Under the pieces are notes generated by a model. That model was not told the DNA's origin and did no database searches. It saw nothing but the letters and a program-made list of their open reading frames with translations. A program made the position numbers and the translations under genes. Below, piece by piece: positions 1 through 9,067 of a DNA stretch of 64,000 bases (its first letter is position 1; the number at the start of each line of letters is the position of its first letter). Source of the DNA: Cryptomeria japonica (taxonomy: Eukaryota; Streptophyta; Pinopsida; Cupressales; Cupressaceae); NCBI RefSeq assembly GCF_030272615.1, contig NC_081406.1:480410900-480474899 (forward strand). Reading direction: 5' to 3'.

Positions 1-276
1 CTTCGCTTTCCTCGGGGTCAGTATGCTGTATGATAAGTCATGTATATATCATATGTATGTATGCATAATTGTTCTTCATTCTCCAATCAAGGAAGGTCAC
101 CTAGAAGAAGGGAACACATGTGTCTTTTGAGTCAACATGAGAGAGACCAAAAGAGATCTCAATGCTTTGCATCGTCCTCAAGTAGACAACACTAAGGATG
201 ACAAATAGAAGAATGAGAATAACATATAGAAGAAGTAACACAAGAGAGGAGGAGAGAATCTGCTATGCTAATGTAA
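1..276 (-). other. Element C interior after the protease frame
   Basis: This stretch follows the stop of the protease frame in C's direction. It is AT-rich at 30-75 and purine-rich near 85-200. I see no reverse transcriptase motif. It is probably the spacer before the rest of pol, or decayed pol. The plus-strand frame at 198-434 is not supported as a gene. Confidence 0.4.
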
Positions 277-1755
277 CTAGTCTAGCACGTCATCTACCCC
301 CCGATCTTGCTGATCAATGTTTCGGGAAGGTAGGGAACACGCTAGAGGAGGAATATCCAACACAGCAGATGGAGCTATCACAAGATCCAAACAAGGGCTA
401 TGTTCATGTTCCAAGCAACGTTGTTCTTGTCTAGGAGCTAGGATAAGTGCTTTAGAAAATTCATTAGATAAATGGTTATCAACACCAACAAGTTCATATT
501 CACTATCAGAAGCAAGAGGAATAACATTTTCATCATGCATAACATTTTCATCTATATCATCATCAAGATTTATAAAAATAGGATCTTTAACTCGCACAGG
601 ATCAAGACCATCATGTATCTTGTGTGTAGGAGATTTAGGCTCAATATCCGGCTGAGGAGAAAATGGAATAATGCTTGTTGAAGGTGTTTTTGGAGATTGT
701 AAATTTTGAGAAGCAGCTGCTTGAGCCCTAAGACGACGCTTTCGTCGGCATTCGCGTGCAGAATGATTACGTCTAGTCTTAGTAGGAAGTGTAGAAGATA
801 GAGGAGGAGGAATGTTCTCATCCTTATCACTTGGGTGTTTAGGTTGTGGTCTCTTAGGCTGGATAATAGGAGAAGAAGAAGGTCTCTTTTCTCTATAAAA
901 GGCAAGAGGAGGAACTGCTCCATATAAAGGAGGAATTTTTGGTTTAGGAAGAAGACCAAGTCCATCATGACGAGGAGGGATAAGTCTACTTTTAGAAGAT
1001 TTATTAGGCATAGACATAGTCACATCCATGGGGATGGGTTGGGAATCTTCTTGAGGAAATACATTAGTTTTATCTTTCAAAGGAAGAATTTCCTTCTCAA
1101 GAATGATAGGAATGCCAAGTTTAGGTGTTCTAGGTTCACTTAGAGATAAGATCATATCTGTTTTCCACTTTTGATAATATTTAAAAAGATGATCACTTCG
1201 CGGAGGAAGAGATTGGAATTGTTTAGGCCAAAAGTAATCAATAGGAACACTAGAGGTTCTTTCAGCTGGTTTAAAGAGACTATGATTAACAGTAACAATT
1301 TCACTATTAGAGGGAAATTTCAAACACTTATGAATAGGGGAAGCAATAGCCTTCATGGAAGATAGCCAAGGATAGCCAAGCTTCACACGAAATTGTTCGG
1401 AAGATGGAATAATAGCAAAGTTCACATCAAGGGATTTGTTATGGACTTCAATAGGCAATGTAATAGAACCAATTGCAGGAGAAGAAAATGCATCAAATAA
1501 TTTCACAACCACATCTGTTTTGTCATAGATTACTTGATTCAATTGCAAAGTAAAAAGAAACTCTTCAGTAATAACATTAACCATGCACGAAGGATCAATA
1601 AGCACTCCACGGCAAGGTGTATTCTTGACTTTTGCAACTATGTATAAAGGACCATCAGGTGCCCTAATGGTTTCACTGGAATCAAATGTGATGGAAGGTT
1701 CTTTAGGGTTTTCTTGCTGCTCTACAAAGTTAATCACATTCGGAGTCATAGACAC
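277..1755 (-). CDS. pol: Gypsy protease-like domain with Pro/Ser-rich linker (element C)
   Basis: This 492-codon frame follows gag in the same phase, with only one stop (1834-1836) and 26 codons between the two annotated frames. Residues about 30-150 have the layout of a retropepsin-like fold, a strand with LIDPSCMVNVI followed by a second glycine-poor sheet region. The usual D-S/T-G catalytic triplet reads D-P-S, so activity is doubtful or the family differs. Residues about 230-400 form a proline-, lysine- and serine-rich linker with basic clusters, and the last 90 are acidic. No RT motif occurs before the stop, so the polymerase must be in a following frame outside the window. Function is inferred from position and the protease-like segment. 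Confidence 0.65.
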   Translation of the reverse strand: MSMTPNVINFVEQQENPKEPSITFDSSETIRAPDGPLYIVAKVKNTPCRGVLIDPSCMVNVITEEFLFTLQLNQVIYDKTDVVVKLFDAFSSPAIGSITLPIEVHNKSLDVNFAIIPSSEQFRVKLGYPWLSSMKAIASPIHKCLKFPSNSEIVTVNHSLFKPAERTSSVPIDYFWPKQFQSLPPRSDHLFKYYQKWKTDMILSLSEPRTPKLGIPIILEKEILPLKDKTNVFPQEDSQPIPMDVTMSMPNKSSKSRLIPPRHDGLGLLPKPKIPPLYGAVPPLAFYREKRPSSSPIIQPKRPQPKHPSDKDENIPPPLSSTLPTKTRRNHSARECRRKRRLRAQAAASQNLQSPKTPSTSIIPFSPQPDIEPKSPTHKIHDGLDPVRVKDPIFINLDDDIDENVMHDENVIPLASDSEYELVGVDNHLSNEFSKALILAPRQEQRCLEHEHSPCLDLVIAPSAVLDIPPLACSLPSRNIDQQDRGVDDVLD

Positions 1756-1833
1756 GAGACCATCAGATGAAAGAGAGGAATCATTAGTCTCAATTGCATT
1801 AGAGGTATGAGAAGGTAATGGATCAATGAAAAT

Positions 1834-1836
1834 CTA
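1834..1836 (-). other. Single in-frame stop between gag and pol frames of element C
   Basis: The gag frame ends in TAG here and the same phase stays open downstream into the protease frame. Gag (628 codons) and protease-linker (492 codons) are otherwise uninterrupted. This could be a readthrough site controlling the Gag:Pol ratio or a recent CAG-to-TAG change. The sequence alone cannot decide. Confidence 0.6.
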
Positions 1837-3720
1837 AAGATTTTGGTTAGGAGGAGCTACAGATGTGTTGCCTTTATCATTCACTCCAGAAACAGAGATA
1901 GTATTATTATCAATCAAATCCTGAATTTTACCCTTTAAAGAAAAACATTTTTCAGTATCATGACCAGGCTGATGATGAAAATGACAAAAAGCTTTGTGAT
2001 CAAAATAAGGTGAAGTAATCTTTGCAGGATCAATTTGTCTTATAGGAGGAAGACTAAGCACATTTTGTTCCAATAACTTATTCATAATACCATGCAATGA
2101 TTCATTCAAAGGAGTATACTTTCTTTCTTTCTTGAAAAATTTAGAAATAGGAGGCACACCTGATGCTACATTCACATTGTTGTTGATGATGTTTTCATTG
2201 AATTTGATGGAATCTCTGTTCGGTTTAAACTTCCCAAATGGTTGTTGACTGCTATCACCCTTATCACTCGGAGCCATAGGATGTGATTGTTCCATTTGAT
2301 TCACAGTCAGTTGATAATTGTGAAGAGTGGCACACAACTGTTGGAAAGAAGTAAACTCAGAAAATAGAAGTTTGCCTCGAATATCTTTTTGCAAATTAGA
2401 AATAAAGATTCTTTGAATATCATTATCAGGCACTGGAAAAGAAATTTGAGCATACAAATGCTTATATCTACCAATGAAATCAGTCACTTTTTCTTTAACA
2501 CCTTGTTTACAATGCATTAAATCAATCAAAGTAACTTTAGGACTTATATTGTTTTGAAATTGTTGAATGAAAGCATTTGCAAGTTGTTCGAAAGAAGTAA
2601 TAGAATAAGAAGGCAACGAGCAATACCATTGTAGGGCTTTGTCTCTTAATGTTCTAGTGAACAGTTTCGCAAGCAACCTTGAGTCATAAGCAAAATCAGT
2701 ACATATTGTTTGAAAAGTCTTAACATGTGTTAGAGGATCTCCTTTACCATTATAGAGCTCCAAATGCGGGATTTCAACATGTTTAGGAGGAATAGCTCGA
2801 ACAATATCAAGAGAAAGTGGGCTCACAACATCAAATGTAGGCACACTAAACTTAGATTGATTCATAGAGGCAATTTGTTGCTGTAAAGAAGAGACAGTTT
2901 GTGCAAGATTGTTAATGGTCGCTTCAGTCGAAGAATTCATATTAGGTGTGTTAGATTGAGATGGAGGTGTTATGTTATTGAAAGAAGGTAGAGAATAAGG
3001 TGGTGGGACTCTATGATAATCAATCATAGGGGATGATTGGACAAGAGGAACACTACAAGGAGGGATGGAATGGTTAAATGAATTGCCCCCTCTCGTCATG
3101 TTCATTTGTGAAGATGTAATAGGAACACTCATTGAAGGAATGTACGAAGAAGTTGGATTGAATGAAGGAAGAGGATTAATTAAAGAAGGAGGATTGCCCC
3201 CATGACTGGTAATCACAGGAGGAATGTCTTGTATAGAGGTAGCCATGATGTTTGATGTAAAGGTAGGTATACTAGCAATAGGAGTGGTCAAAGGAATAGA
3301 ATGATTGACTTGTGTAGGAGGTTGTGTATAACCTAAAGATTCAGCACAACTCTTCATAGGCATCACATTCGAATCCACAATATGTGCGATACCACGTAAA
3401 ACATCAATTCCATTCTTATCACTTTGAAGCATGCGTTTTAGACCCTCAATTAAAGGAAGAGCTTGACTATCGGGATACTCATGAGACATCCATTGGTGAA
3501 AATCGTCAAATTGGTTATCCAATTTCGAAAGTTGTTCAACAGAAATTTCATGGAGAGCTTCTTCATCATTCGGAGGATTAGAGGAATTACCCATGTCCTC
3601 ATTAAAAAGGCTACTCAAATTAGGTTCCATCTCCTCGGTAGTTAAACCTCGGAAGGACTTAATTCTACGGCTTCGTCTAACGGGAATAGTGTAAGTAGGG
3701 CTCACTGTTGTAAAACTCAT
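1837..3720 (-). CDS. gag: Gypsy Gag polyprotein (element C)
   Basis: Gag packages element RNA into virus-like particles in the cytoplasm. The 628-residue frame starts at an ATG after a basic N-terminus (RRSRRIKSFRG). Residues about 120-290 are low-complexity Pro/Ser/Asn. Residues about 300-470 match the retrotransposon gag domain, with DKALQWYCSLP and the following FEQLANAFIQQF helix. Near residue 590 there is a zinc knuckle of the C-x-x-H-x4-H-x4-C type (CHFHHQPGHDTEKC), a variant seen in plant gypsy Gag proteins. No internal stop or frameshift is present, unlike most frames in the window. It lies about 1.2 kb inside the 5' LTR. Confidence 0.88.
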
Positions 3721-4879
3721 GCACTAGAGAGAGAGAGAAGATTTTGAATTTAGAGGTAGCAGTTTTCAGTAAAAACAGCCAATCTTCCAGATTTAAGCTG
3801 TTAAATGCAATCACAACAGTCTCCCGAAATTTCGGAAAAAATGTTCGGGACCGTGGCGCTCGGAGTGCAACACGGTCCTTGCAACTTTTTTCAAAATTTG
3901 CAGGGATAAAAGGTATGATGATTTTAGAGCTAATCTGAAAAAATTGAGTGATTTTACGATCTGTAGATAGGCCAAATTAAAGTTGCAATCTCAAAATTGA
4001 ACCCTATCAAGATTGTCGAAAAATGCAAAATTTTGAATTTTGAAAAAGAGAGGGAAACTGAAATTTTGAATTTTATGATTTTAGAGGGAATGTCAAAAGC
4101 AGTGCAAGTTTTGAAATTTAAAAATTGACTCAATTTCACACAAAATTCAATTTTGAAAGCGGAAATCAAGGTTGTTGTAATTAAGCACTTAATTTCAAAA
4201 GTCACAAAATGCAAGAATTTGAATAAAGCATTGAAATTTCGAATGAATGTAGACACACTTTTCAGATTTATGATAGTAAGAACACAATTTTGACACAAAA
4301 TTTCAATTTCAACAATTTTTGAATGATTAGAAGCCTTAGACCAAGTAATCGCAAGACCAACTTTGACTGTAATTTTGAAAGTGTTATAATTGACAAAATC
4401 AGCCAAAATTCTGGATTTTAGCAGGAAAATACAGCAAGATCTCGCTCCCGAAATTTTGGAAAAAATGTCGGGGACGATGGCGCTCGGAGTGCAACACGGT
4501 CCTTACAACTTTTTTCCAAATTTTCAGGGATGAAAGATATTGTGATTTTATTACAGAATCCAAAGTTACAGCTGATTTGGAGATGTTTTGATCGGTCAAA
4601 TTGTCAAACAAAGGTTGAATTAAGAGGGTTTCAAAAATTAGGGTTTTGACATTTAACCACTTAATTTTCAAAATTAAAGTACAGATATGAATTGATAATT
4701 TATAATAGAAAAGCAGATCTGAAGCAAGCATTAATAATTAAACATTTCGCAAGTTTAATTACTAAAAAGAAATTTTAGGGTTTTTATGCAATCACCTCTA
4801 AAATTTTGCAAAAGATCAAACATGGAAATGTAATCAAGGAATCAATTTTCAGATCTAAGCATGAAAAATCAGAAAGGAT
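3721..4879 (-). other. 5' leader of element C with a duplicated hairpin block
   Basis: This is untranslated leader between primer site and gag. A block of roughly 100 bp occurs twice, at about 3829-3935 and 4449-4545. Each copy holds an inverted repeat: 3848-3878 has perfect 8-bp arms GGACCGTG/CACGGTCC around a 15-nt loop, and 4472-4502 is the same with one arm altered. The leader is rich in AAATTTTGAA words. The small frames here have no support as genes. The hairpins may serve in RNA packaging or dimerisation, which is inference. Confidence 0.7.
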
Positions 4880-4898
4880 GTTCACGTCGGGTTCACCA
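4880..4898 (-). other. Primer-binding site of element C
   Basis: Three bases inside the LTR end the minus strand reads TGGTGAACCCGACGTGAAC. It begins with TGG, the complement of a tRNA CCA end, at the expected position. I do not assign the tRNA species. Confidence 0.7.
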
Positions 4899-4901
4899 AA
4901 A

Positions 4902-6124
4902 TGTAAAGCGAAAAATCGCGATCGAACCCTAGTTGTTCTCCCCTCTTCCAACTCCGAGGAGAGAGAAGGGAGGTTCGCTAGGATTCGATGGTTTTTCACT
5001 TAGGGGAGAGACTTTACATTCAAAAGAGGGGTTGAAACTCATAAGATCCAATCCCACGCAATGTAAGATTGGATGCTAAATGAATTTCAAGGGTTAGGAA
5101 AGCAAGGCTACCCTCTTTTGTAAAAAATGTTGTTAAGGAAATTAAGCTAAGAATACATAGAAAGTCATAAAGATTCGCTTATAAACTGAGTTCGGGTTAT
5201 AGGATGAAGCTGCAGACCTGGAATTAGTAGTAGAATGTCGATACGGCGCTGTCCTACAAATTTGAGCAAAAGTTGTCGGGACGATGGTGCCCAGCGCCAC
5301 GGTCCTCCGAAAAATCCGTGAAACGAAGGGGGATCTGTTTGTCTCTGCACAAGGATTCCAGATCTTCAATCTCAGCCGCGTACCTGCAACCTACACACAG
5401 AAAAGCGAAGACGATTGGGGGGTTAGGGATTAGGGGTTTGCCTTTAGGTCAAACCCCGGTTTTGGAATTAACCAAGAAATGAGCAAGTGCTGTAAATGTA
5501 AATGACTGTAATGTGAAACAAGTACTAATACCTTGTTCTAAGGATGTTTGTATCCTTATGTGCGAAGGTTTAGATGTTGTATATTGTAGTAGCATGTAGT
5601 AAGTGATCTCCTCTTCAATGGTTGAATCCTTGACTTAAATGCAACACTTAGCCTTGAATGGAGACTTGAAATGATCAATTGCTTGAAGGAATGCTTGAAT
5701 GCTTGAATGCTTGAGTATAGTTTCCACACCTTTTCCATCATATCGAATGAGAGAGGAAAATGTAGTTTATATACTTGTCATTTAGGGCTGATAGACTGAT
5801 TTTCCCGACCTTAGGCCGACCAGGAAATGTAATTTCCAAATTGCAAACAAAAAGACCCGAGCCCCTTAGGAGACCGGGCCCAAAATAGGACCCAGGGACC
5901 AGGGCGCTGGGCGCCATGGTCCTAGGGACCAGGGCGCTGGGCGCTCTGGTCCCACCTCCCGGGACAGCAGGGTGCAAGGAGGTTCAGGCCAGGGTGCTTG
6001 AAAAATGCAGTTTTCAGTGTCGTGAGCAAGTTTTGGGGTCTCCATTCAGGTTGCGTGTTGCGTCGCCATCGTGAAGACCGAAATGCAGTCGAAATTGCAA
6101 GTGTCGCAATTTTAGGACGCTACA
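4902..6124 (-). repeat. 5' LTR of element C (1223 bp)
   Basis: The LTR runs from TGTAAAGCG to GCTACA on the plus strand, giving TG...CA ends on either strand. It aligns along its whole length with 54984-56241, apart from one hairpin unit and small gaps. Between about 5820 and 6100 it is GC-rich. Its outer edge abuts CAGTT, the presumed 5-bp target duplication, whose partner is off the window. Confidence 0.9.
5896..5952. repeat. Two tandem 27-bp hairpin units in the C LTR
   Basis: Units 5896-5922 and 5926-5952 have arms starting GGACCA and ending TGGTCC (or CTGGTCC) around GGCGC-TGG-GCGCC. In the first, 11 of 12 arm positions pair. The unit period is 30 bp. The homologous LTR at 54984-56241 has three units. 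Confidence 0.85.
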
Positions 6125-6142
6125 CAGTTATAGGTAGGAGAG
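6125..6142 (+). repeat. 18-bp sliver of the F 5' LTR between two insertions
   Basis: These 18 bases match 34040-34057 in F's 3' LTR with one mismatch. The F LTR resumes at 13998. C is inserted immediately left of the sliver and A immediately right of it. Confidence 0.88.
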
Positions 6143-7286
6143 TGTTGGCATTTTTGATGATGTTGTGATTGTCATTGATGGACACACACTTGTTTTATGA
6201 TCACTTCCTTATGTATGAGTTATGCTCAACCGGTAATTTTTCCAACTAGTATTATGTATTATAGTCTTTTAGACTATCGGTGTTTTGCAGAAGGTGTTTA
6301 CCAGTCACAAACTGACTGAAGACCCAAAGCGGTATGAAGACCTCAAACGGTTTGAGGATCCCAAAGTGGTACAAAGGAACAAAGTGATAGTTAACATTTT
6401 TCTAGTCTTCATTGTGACAACTGGTAATTGGTAAAATGTATGAACTGGTAATTGATAATGAACCGGTATTACTCTGTGATGAGTTACCAACTGGTATTTT
6501 TGTGATGAATTATCATCCACTAACACTTTGGCGGTGATTTTGTGTCGTGTTACCAATTGTGTCTAGATGCATTGAACCTAGGAACTTGTAATGTAATCCT
6601 ATTGGACCGACATGAAATCAGATTCCTTATAAGGACATCATGTCTAGGATTTTAAGTGTTGATGAGGGTTTTGCATGTGCAATTATAGAAGAGAAGATTA
6701 GGTCTGTGTGAAGAAATAGAGCATGGAGATATTGAAGACTAAAGTAATGCTAAATGTGCATTAACAATGAGCTATCAAGGATCTAACCAAGCATATTGTG
6801 CTAGTATCTAGATCATCTACTTGTTGATTACTCATGTCTTCGACAAGTCTGAAACCCTTAACCGGGTAGGCCCATCAAAGCCTTTGTAAATCCTCTAACA
6901 AGGTGGTTCACAACTATGAATCTAAAATCCTCTCACAAGGTAGTCTTTAATAGGACTTATCTCCTAACAGAGATCTAGATTCCTAACAGGATCTATTCTA
7001 GTGAAGAACATTGTATGACCTTAACCGGTCTAGTTTCTGTTCTGCAGATAGTTACTTGTGAGTTTATGCTCACCGTGGTTTTTCCCATTTGGGTTTCCAT
7101 GTCAAAACCTATTGTGTTATGGTGATTGTGCTCTTGTGGGTGAATGCTTTATTTGTTGTTTGGTTTGCATTTGTCTTAACTGACTTGTTAGTAAATTTGT
7201 TATATCAGTTAACTACTAAACTGTTTAAGAGTTTAAGTTCAGTATTTTTTGGTATACTAATTCACCCCCCCTCTTAGTACTCATCA
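6143..7286 (+). repeat. 5' LTR of element A
   Basis: It starts TGTTGGCA and ends CTCATCA, two bases before the primer site. It matches 12841-13997 along its length with scattered substitutions. Repeated ACCGGTAA-like words occur at about 6228-6500. A C-tract follows AATTCA at about 7264-7271. Confidence 0.92.
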
Positions 7287-7288
7287 AT

Positions 7289-7303
7289 TGGTATCAGAGC
7301 CAA
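7289..7303 (+). other. Primer-binding site of element A
   Basis: TGGTATCAGAGCCAA is complementary to the 3' end of plant initiator-Met tRNA, the usual primer of copia elements. It lies two bases from the LTR end. Confidence 0.92.
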
Positions 7304-7498
7304 CCTTTCTATAAGTCTAACCACTTGGAAGGAGATATGGGGGAATAAACTATGAGGGAACTTACTCATCGTCTCACTCAGACTGAGAAAGCCCTTGATG
7401 AACTCAAAGTCAAATATAAGGCCTCTCTGGCAAAAGAAGAGAGCATGCTAAGAAACTGATGGAGCTTACTAAAAATAGTTCTTCTGATGAAGTAGGAC

Positions 7499-8692
7499 TT
7501 GGAAGCCCTAGTTGAAGAAGTTGAAAAACTGAATGAATCTAATGCCAACCTAAGAAGGGAACTGGAAGGACCGACTATCAGAATGTGTCAAGATCTTGAG
7601 AATTGGACGAAAGCTGAAGACCTGGTAAAAGACAAAGATAATGAGTTCTCCAAGCTGAAGCAAGAAATTAGTACCCTTACCGCTCATCTCCAAGAGGGTA
7701 AAGTGGAAAAAGAAGAAATGCAAGGTGAACTAAACATGGCTATTTTTGAGAATGTAACCTTGAAGGAATCCAATGCTGCTATTTCCAAGGAACTCACTAA
7801 GTCAAAGGAAGTACTTGCCAAATTCAATAAGAGTACTGTTAAGCTAGAACAAAAGCTTGAATCAGCAAAACCGGTGAAGAATACCACTGGACTTGGTTTT
7901 TTTGGTTATGTGGAAGGTGAGACCTCTGGAACAAAAGATGGAGCATCAAAGAAGCAACCGACATCAAAGGATAAAGGTAAGCAAAAGTTTAAACCTATTT
8001 GCTTTAATTGTCTCAAGGAAGGACATACTACTAATGTGTGTAGAAATAAGGCCTACAATAATTTTCCTTATTTTCTAAACAATAAGCTTAGATCCAATAG
8101 ATTCAATGGAAACTGTTATGCATGCAACAAGTTTGGGCATAGAGAATTTGAATGCAGGTCTGTTATTCACAACACTGGGAGATATCCTCAAAGGACTCAA
8201 GGAGTTTTTCTTGAATCATCTGTGAATCGGAATCCAAACCGGTATAATACCTATTACCATCAATCAGGTGGTGGTGGTTATCAAGTGGCAACCGGTTGGA
8301 GAACAACCTATTTGATCTGCCATGGTAGTAGTCACACTGCTGCAACATGTAGGAGGAAGAATGGTAGAATGAACAATGGACCATGGAGAACACCTGGAAT
8401 GGTATGCTATCATTGCAACAAATCGGGACACCCTGCTAGAACCTGCAGAATGAGAAAGAACCTATCAGATGATATATCGGTCACTCCAGAAGGGAAGATT
8501 GATGTTGAAACCATTCAAGCAGGAATGAATAAAACATGGAAAAAGAAACCTGAAGAAGTGTCACAAGATGAACCGGTTTCTGCACCTAGTGTGGAAGTCT
8601 CTGAACTAACAAACTGGGCTTCAGAAAAGCTTAGGGGGAACAAATCGGTGAAATGTTTCGAACCCCTGATTTATACCAGTAAAAGACCTTAA
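7499..8692 (+). CDS. gag: Gag-like protein with coiled coil and four zinc-knuckle positions (element A)
   Basis: The 397-codon frame has a heptad-rich N-terminal half (about residues 1-125, Glu/Lys/Leu-rich) typical of a coiled coil. Then come CCHC knuckles CFNCLKEGHTTNVC, CYACNKFGHREFEC and CYHCNKSGHPARTC. A fourth, third in order, has Tyr for the first Cys (YLICHGSSHTAATC). An apparently related frame starts at the ATG at 7351 in another phase, so the true N-terminus was probably upstream and a frameshift near 7460-7500 separates it. The role is RNA binding and particle assembly. The C-terminus has no protease. Several knuckles in one Gag are unusual for copia, where one is the norm. Confidence 0.75.
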   Translation: MEALVEEVEKLNESNANLRRELEGPTIRMCQDLENWTKAEDLVKDKDNEFSKLKQEISTLTAHLQEGKVEKEEMQGELNMAIFENVTLKESNAAISKELTKSKEVLAKFNKSTVKLEQKLESAKPVKNTTGLGFFGYVEGETSGTKDGASKKQPTSKDKGKQKFKPICFNCLKEGHTTNVCRNKAYNNFPYFLNNKLRSNRFNGNCYACNKFGHREFECRSVIHNTGRYPQRTQGVFLESSVNRNPNRYNTYYHQSGGGGYQVATGWRTTYLICHGSSHTAATCRRKNGRMNNGPWRTPGMVCYHCNKSGHPARTCRMRKNLSDDISVTPEGKIDVETIQAGMNKTWKKKPEEVSQDEPVSAPSVEVSELTNWASEKLRGNKSVKCFEPLIYTSKRP

Positions 8693-9067
8693 TCGGTATA
8701 TGTTACCTATCAATCGATAGAAGATTGTGAAGTGGTAAAAGGCAAAATTAGGGTTTGTACCCTAGCAGTGGAGCATTTATTATGGTAGGTGAAGAATTCG
8801 TTTAAAAGGAATTTTCAAAGTTATTTTCAATTATCAATTTTTGAGCGAAGAATTTCTCAAGAGCAGAGTGACAAAAGGAGATTCAACTTGCGATTCAAAA
8901 AGATTTCAAATCTTGCAAAAGTATACGGAGATATTTACAATCAATCAAGTGAAGAACATCAAACACTAATCAAGCAACCAAAGTGGTGTGGTGTGAGCTG
9001 CATTTGTTAAACCCTAAATTTCAAAATTGTGAAGGTATTTCTCAAAATTTTGTTTATCAGTTAAATC
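8693..9067 (+). other. Spacer between gag-like frame and ORF2 of element A
   Basis: No conserved protein is visible. The 73-codon frame at 8789-9010 looks accidental. The last 60 bases are AT-rich and lead to the ORF2 start at 9068, which could be reached from a spliced or subgenomic RNA. Confidence 0.5.

Larger units (their letters stand above)
1..6124 (-). mobile_element. Element C: Ty3/gypsy LTR retrotransposon, 5' part
   Basis: Read on the minus strand the order is LTR (6124-4902), primer site (4898-4880), leader, gag (3720-1834), protease and linker (1755-277). Reverse transcriptase, integrase and the 3' LTR lie beyond the left edge. The LTR is closed by TGTA...TACA. Right of position 6124 the sequence CAGTT and the next 13 bases match the LTR of element F (34040-34057), so C is inserted in F. 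A second LTR of this family stands alone at 54984-56241. The two main frames are long and intact, so C looks younger than its neighbours. Confidence 0.9.

Noticed and set aside
7281-7310. Possible tRNA gene fragment (TGGTATCAGAGCC)
   Set aside because: Only the 3' complement of a tRNA is present, at the position of a primer-binding site; no cloverleaf.
8163-8393. Minus-strand frame opposite the zinc knuckles
   Set aside because: Antisense shadow of the A gag-like frame.
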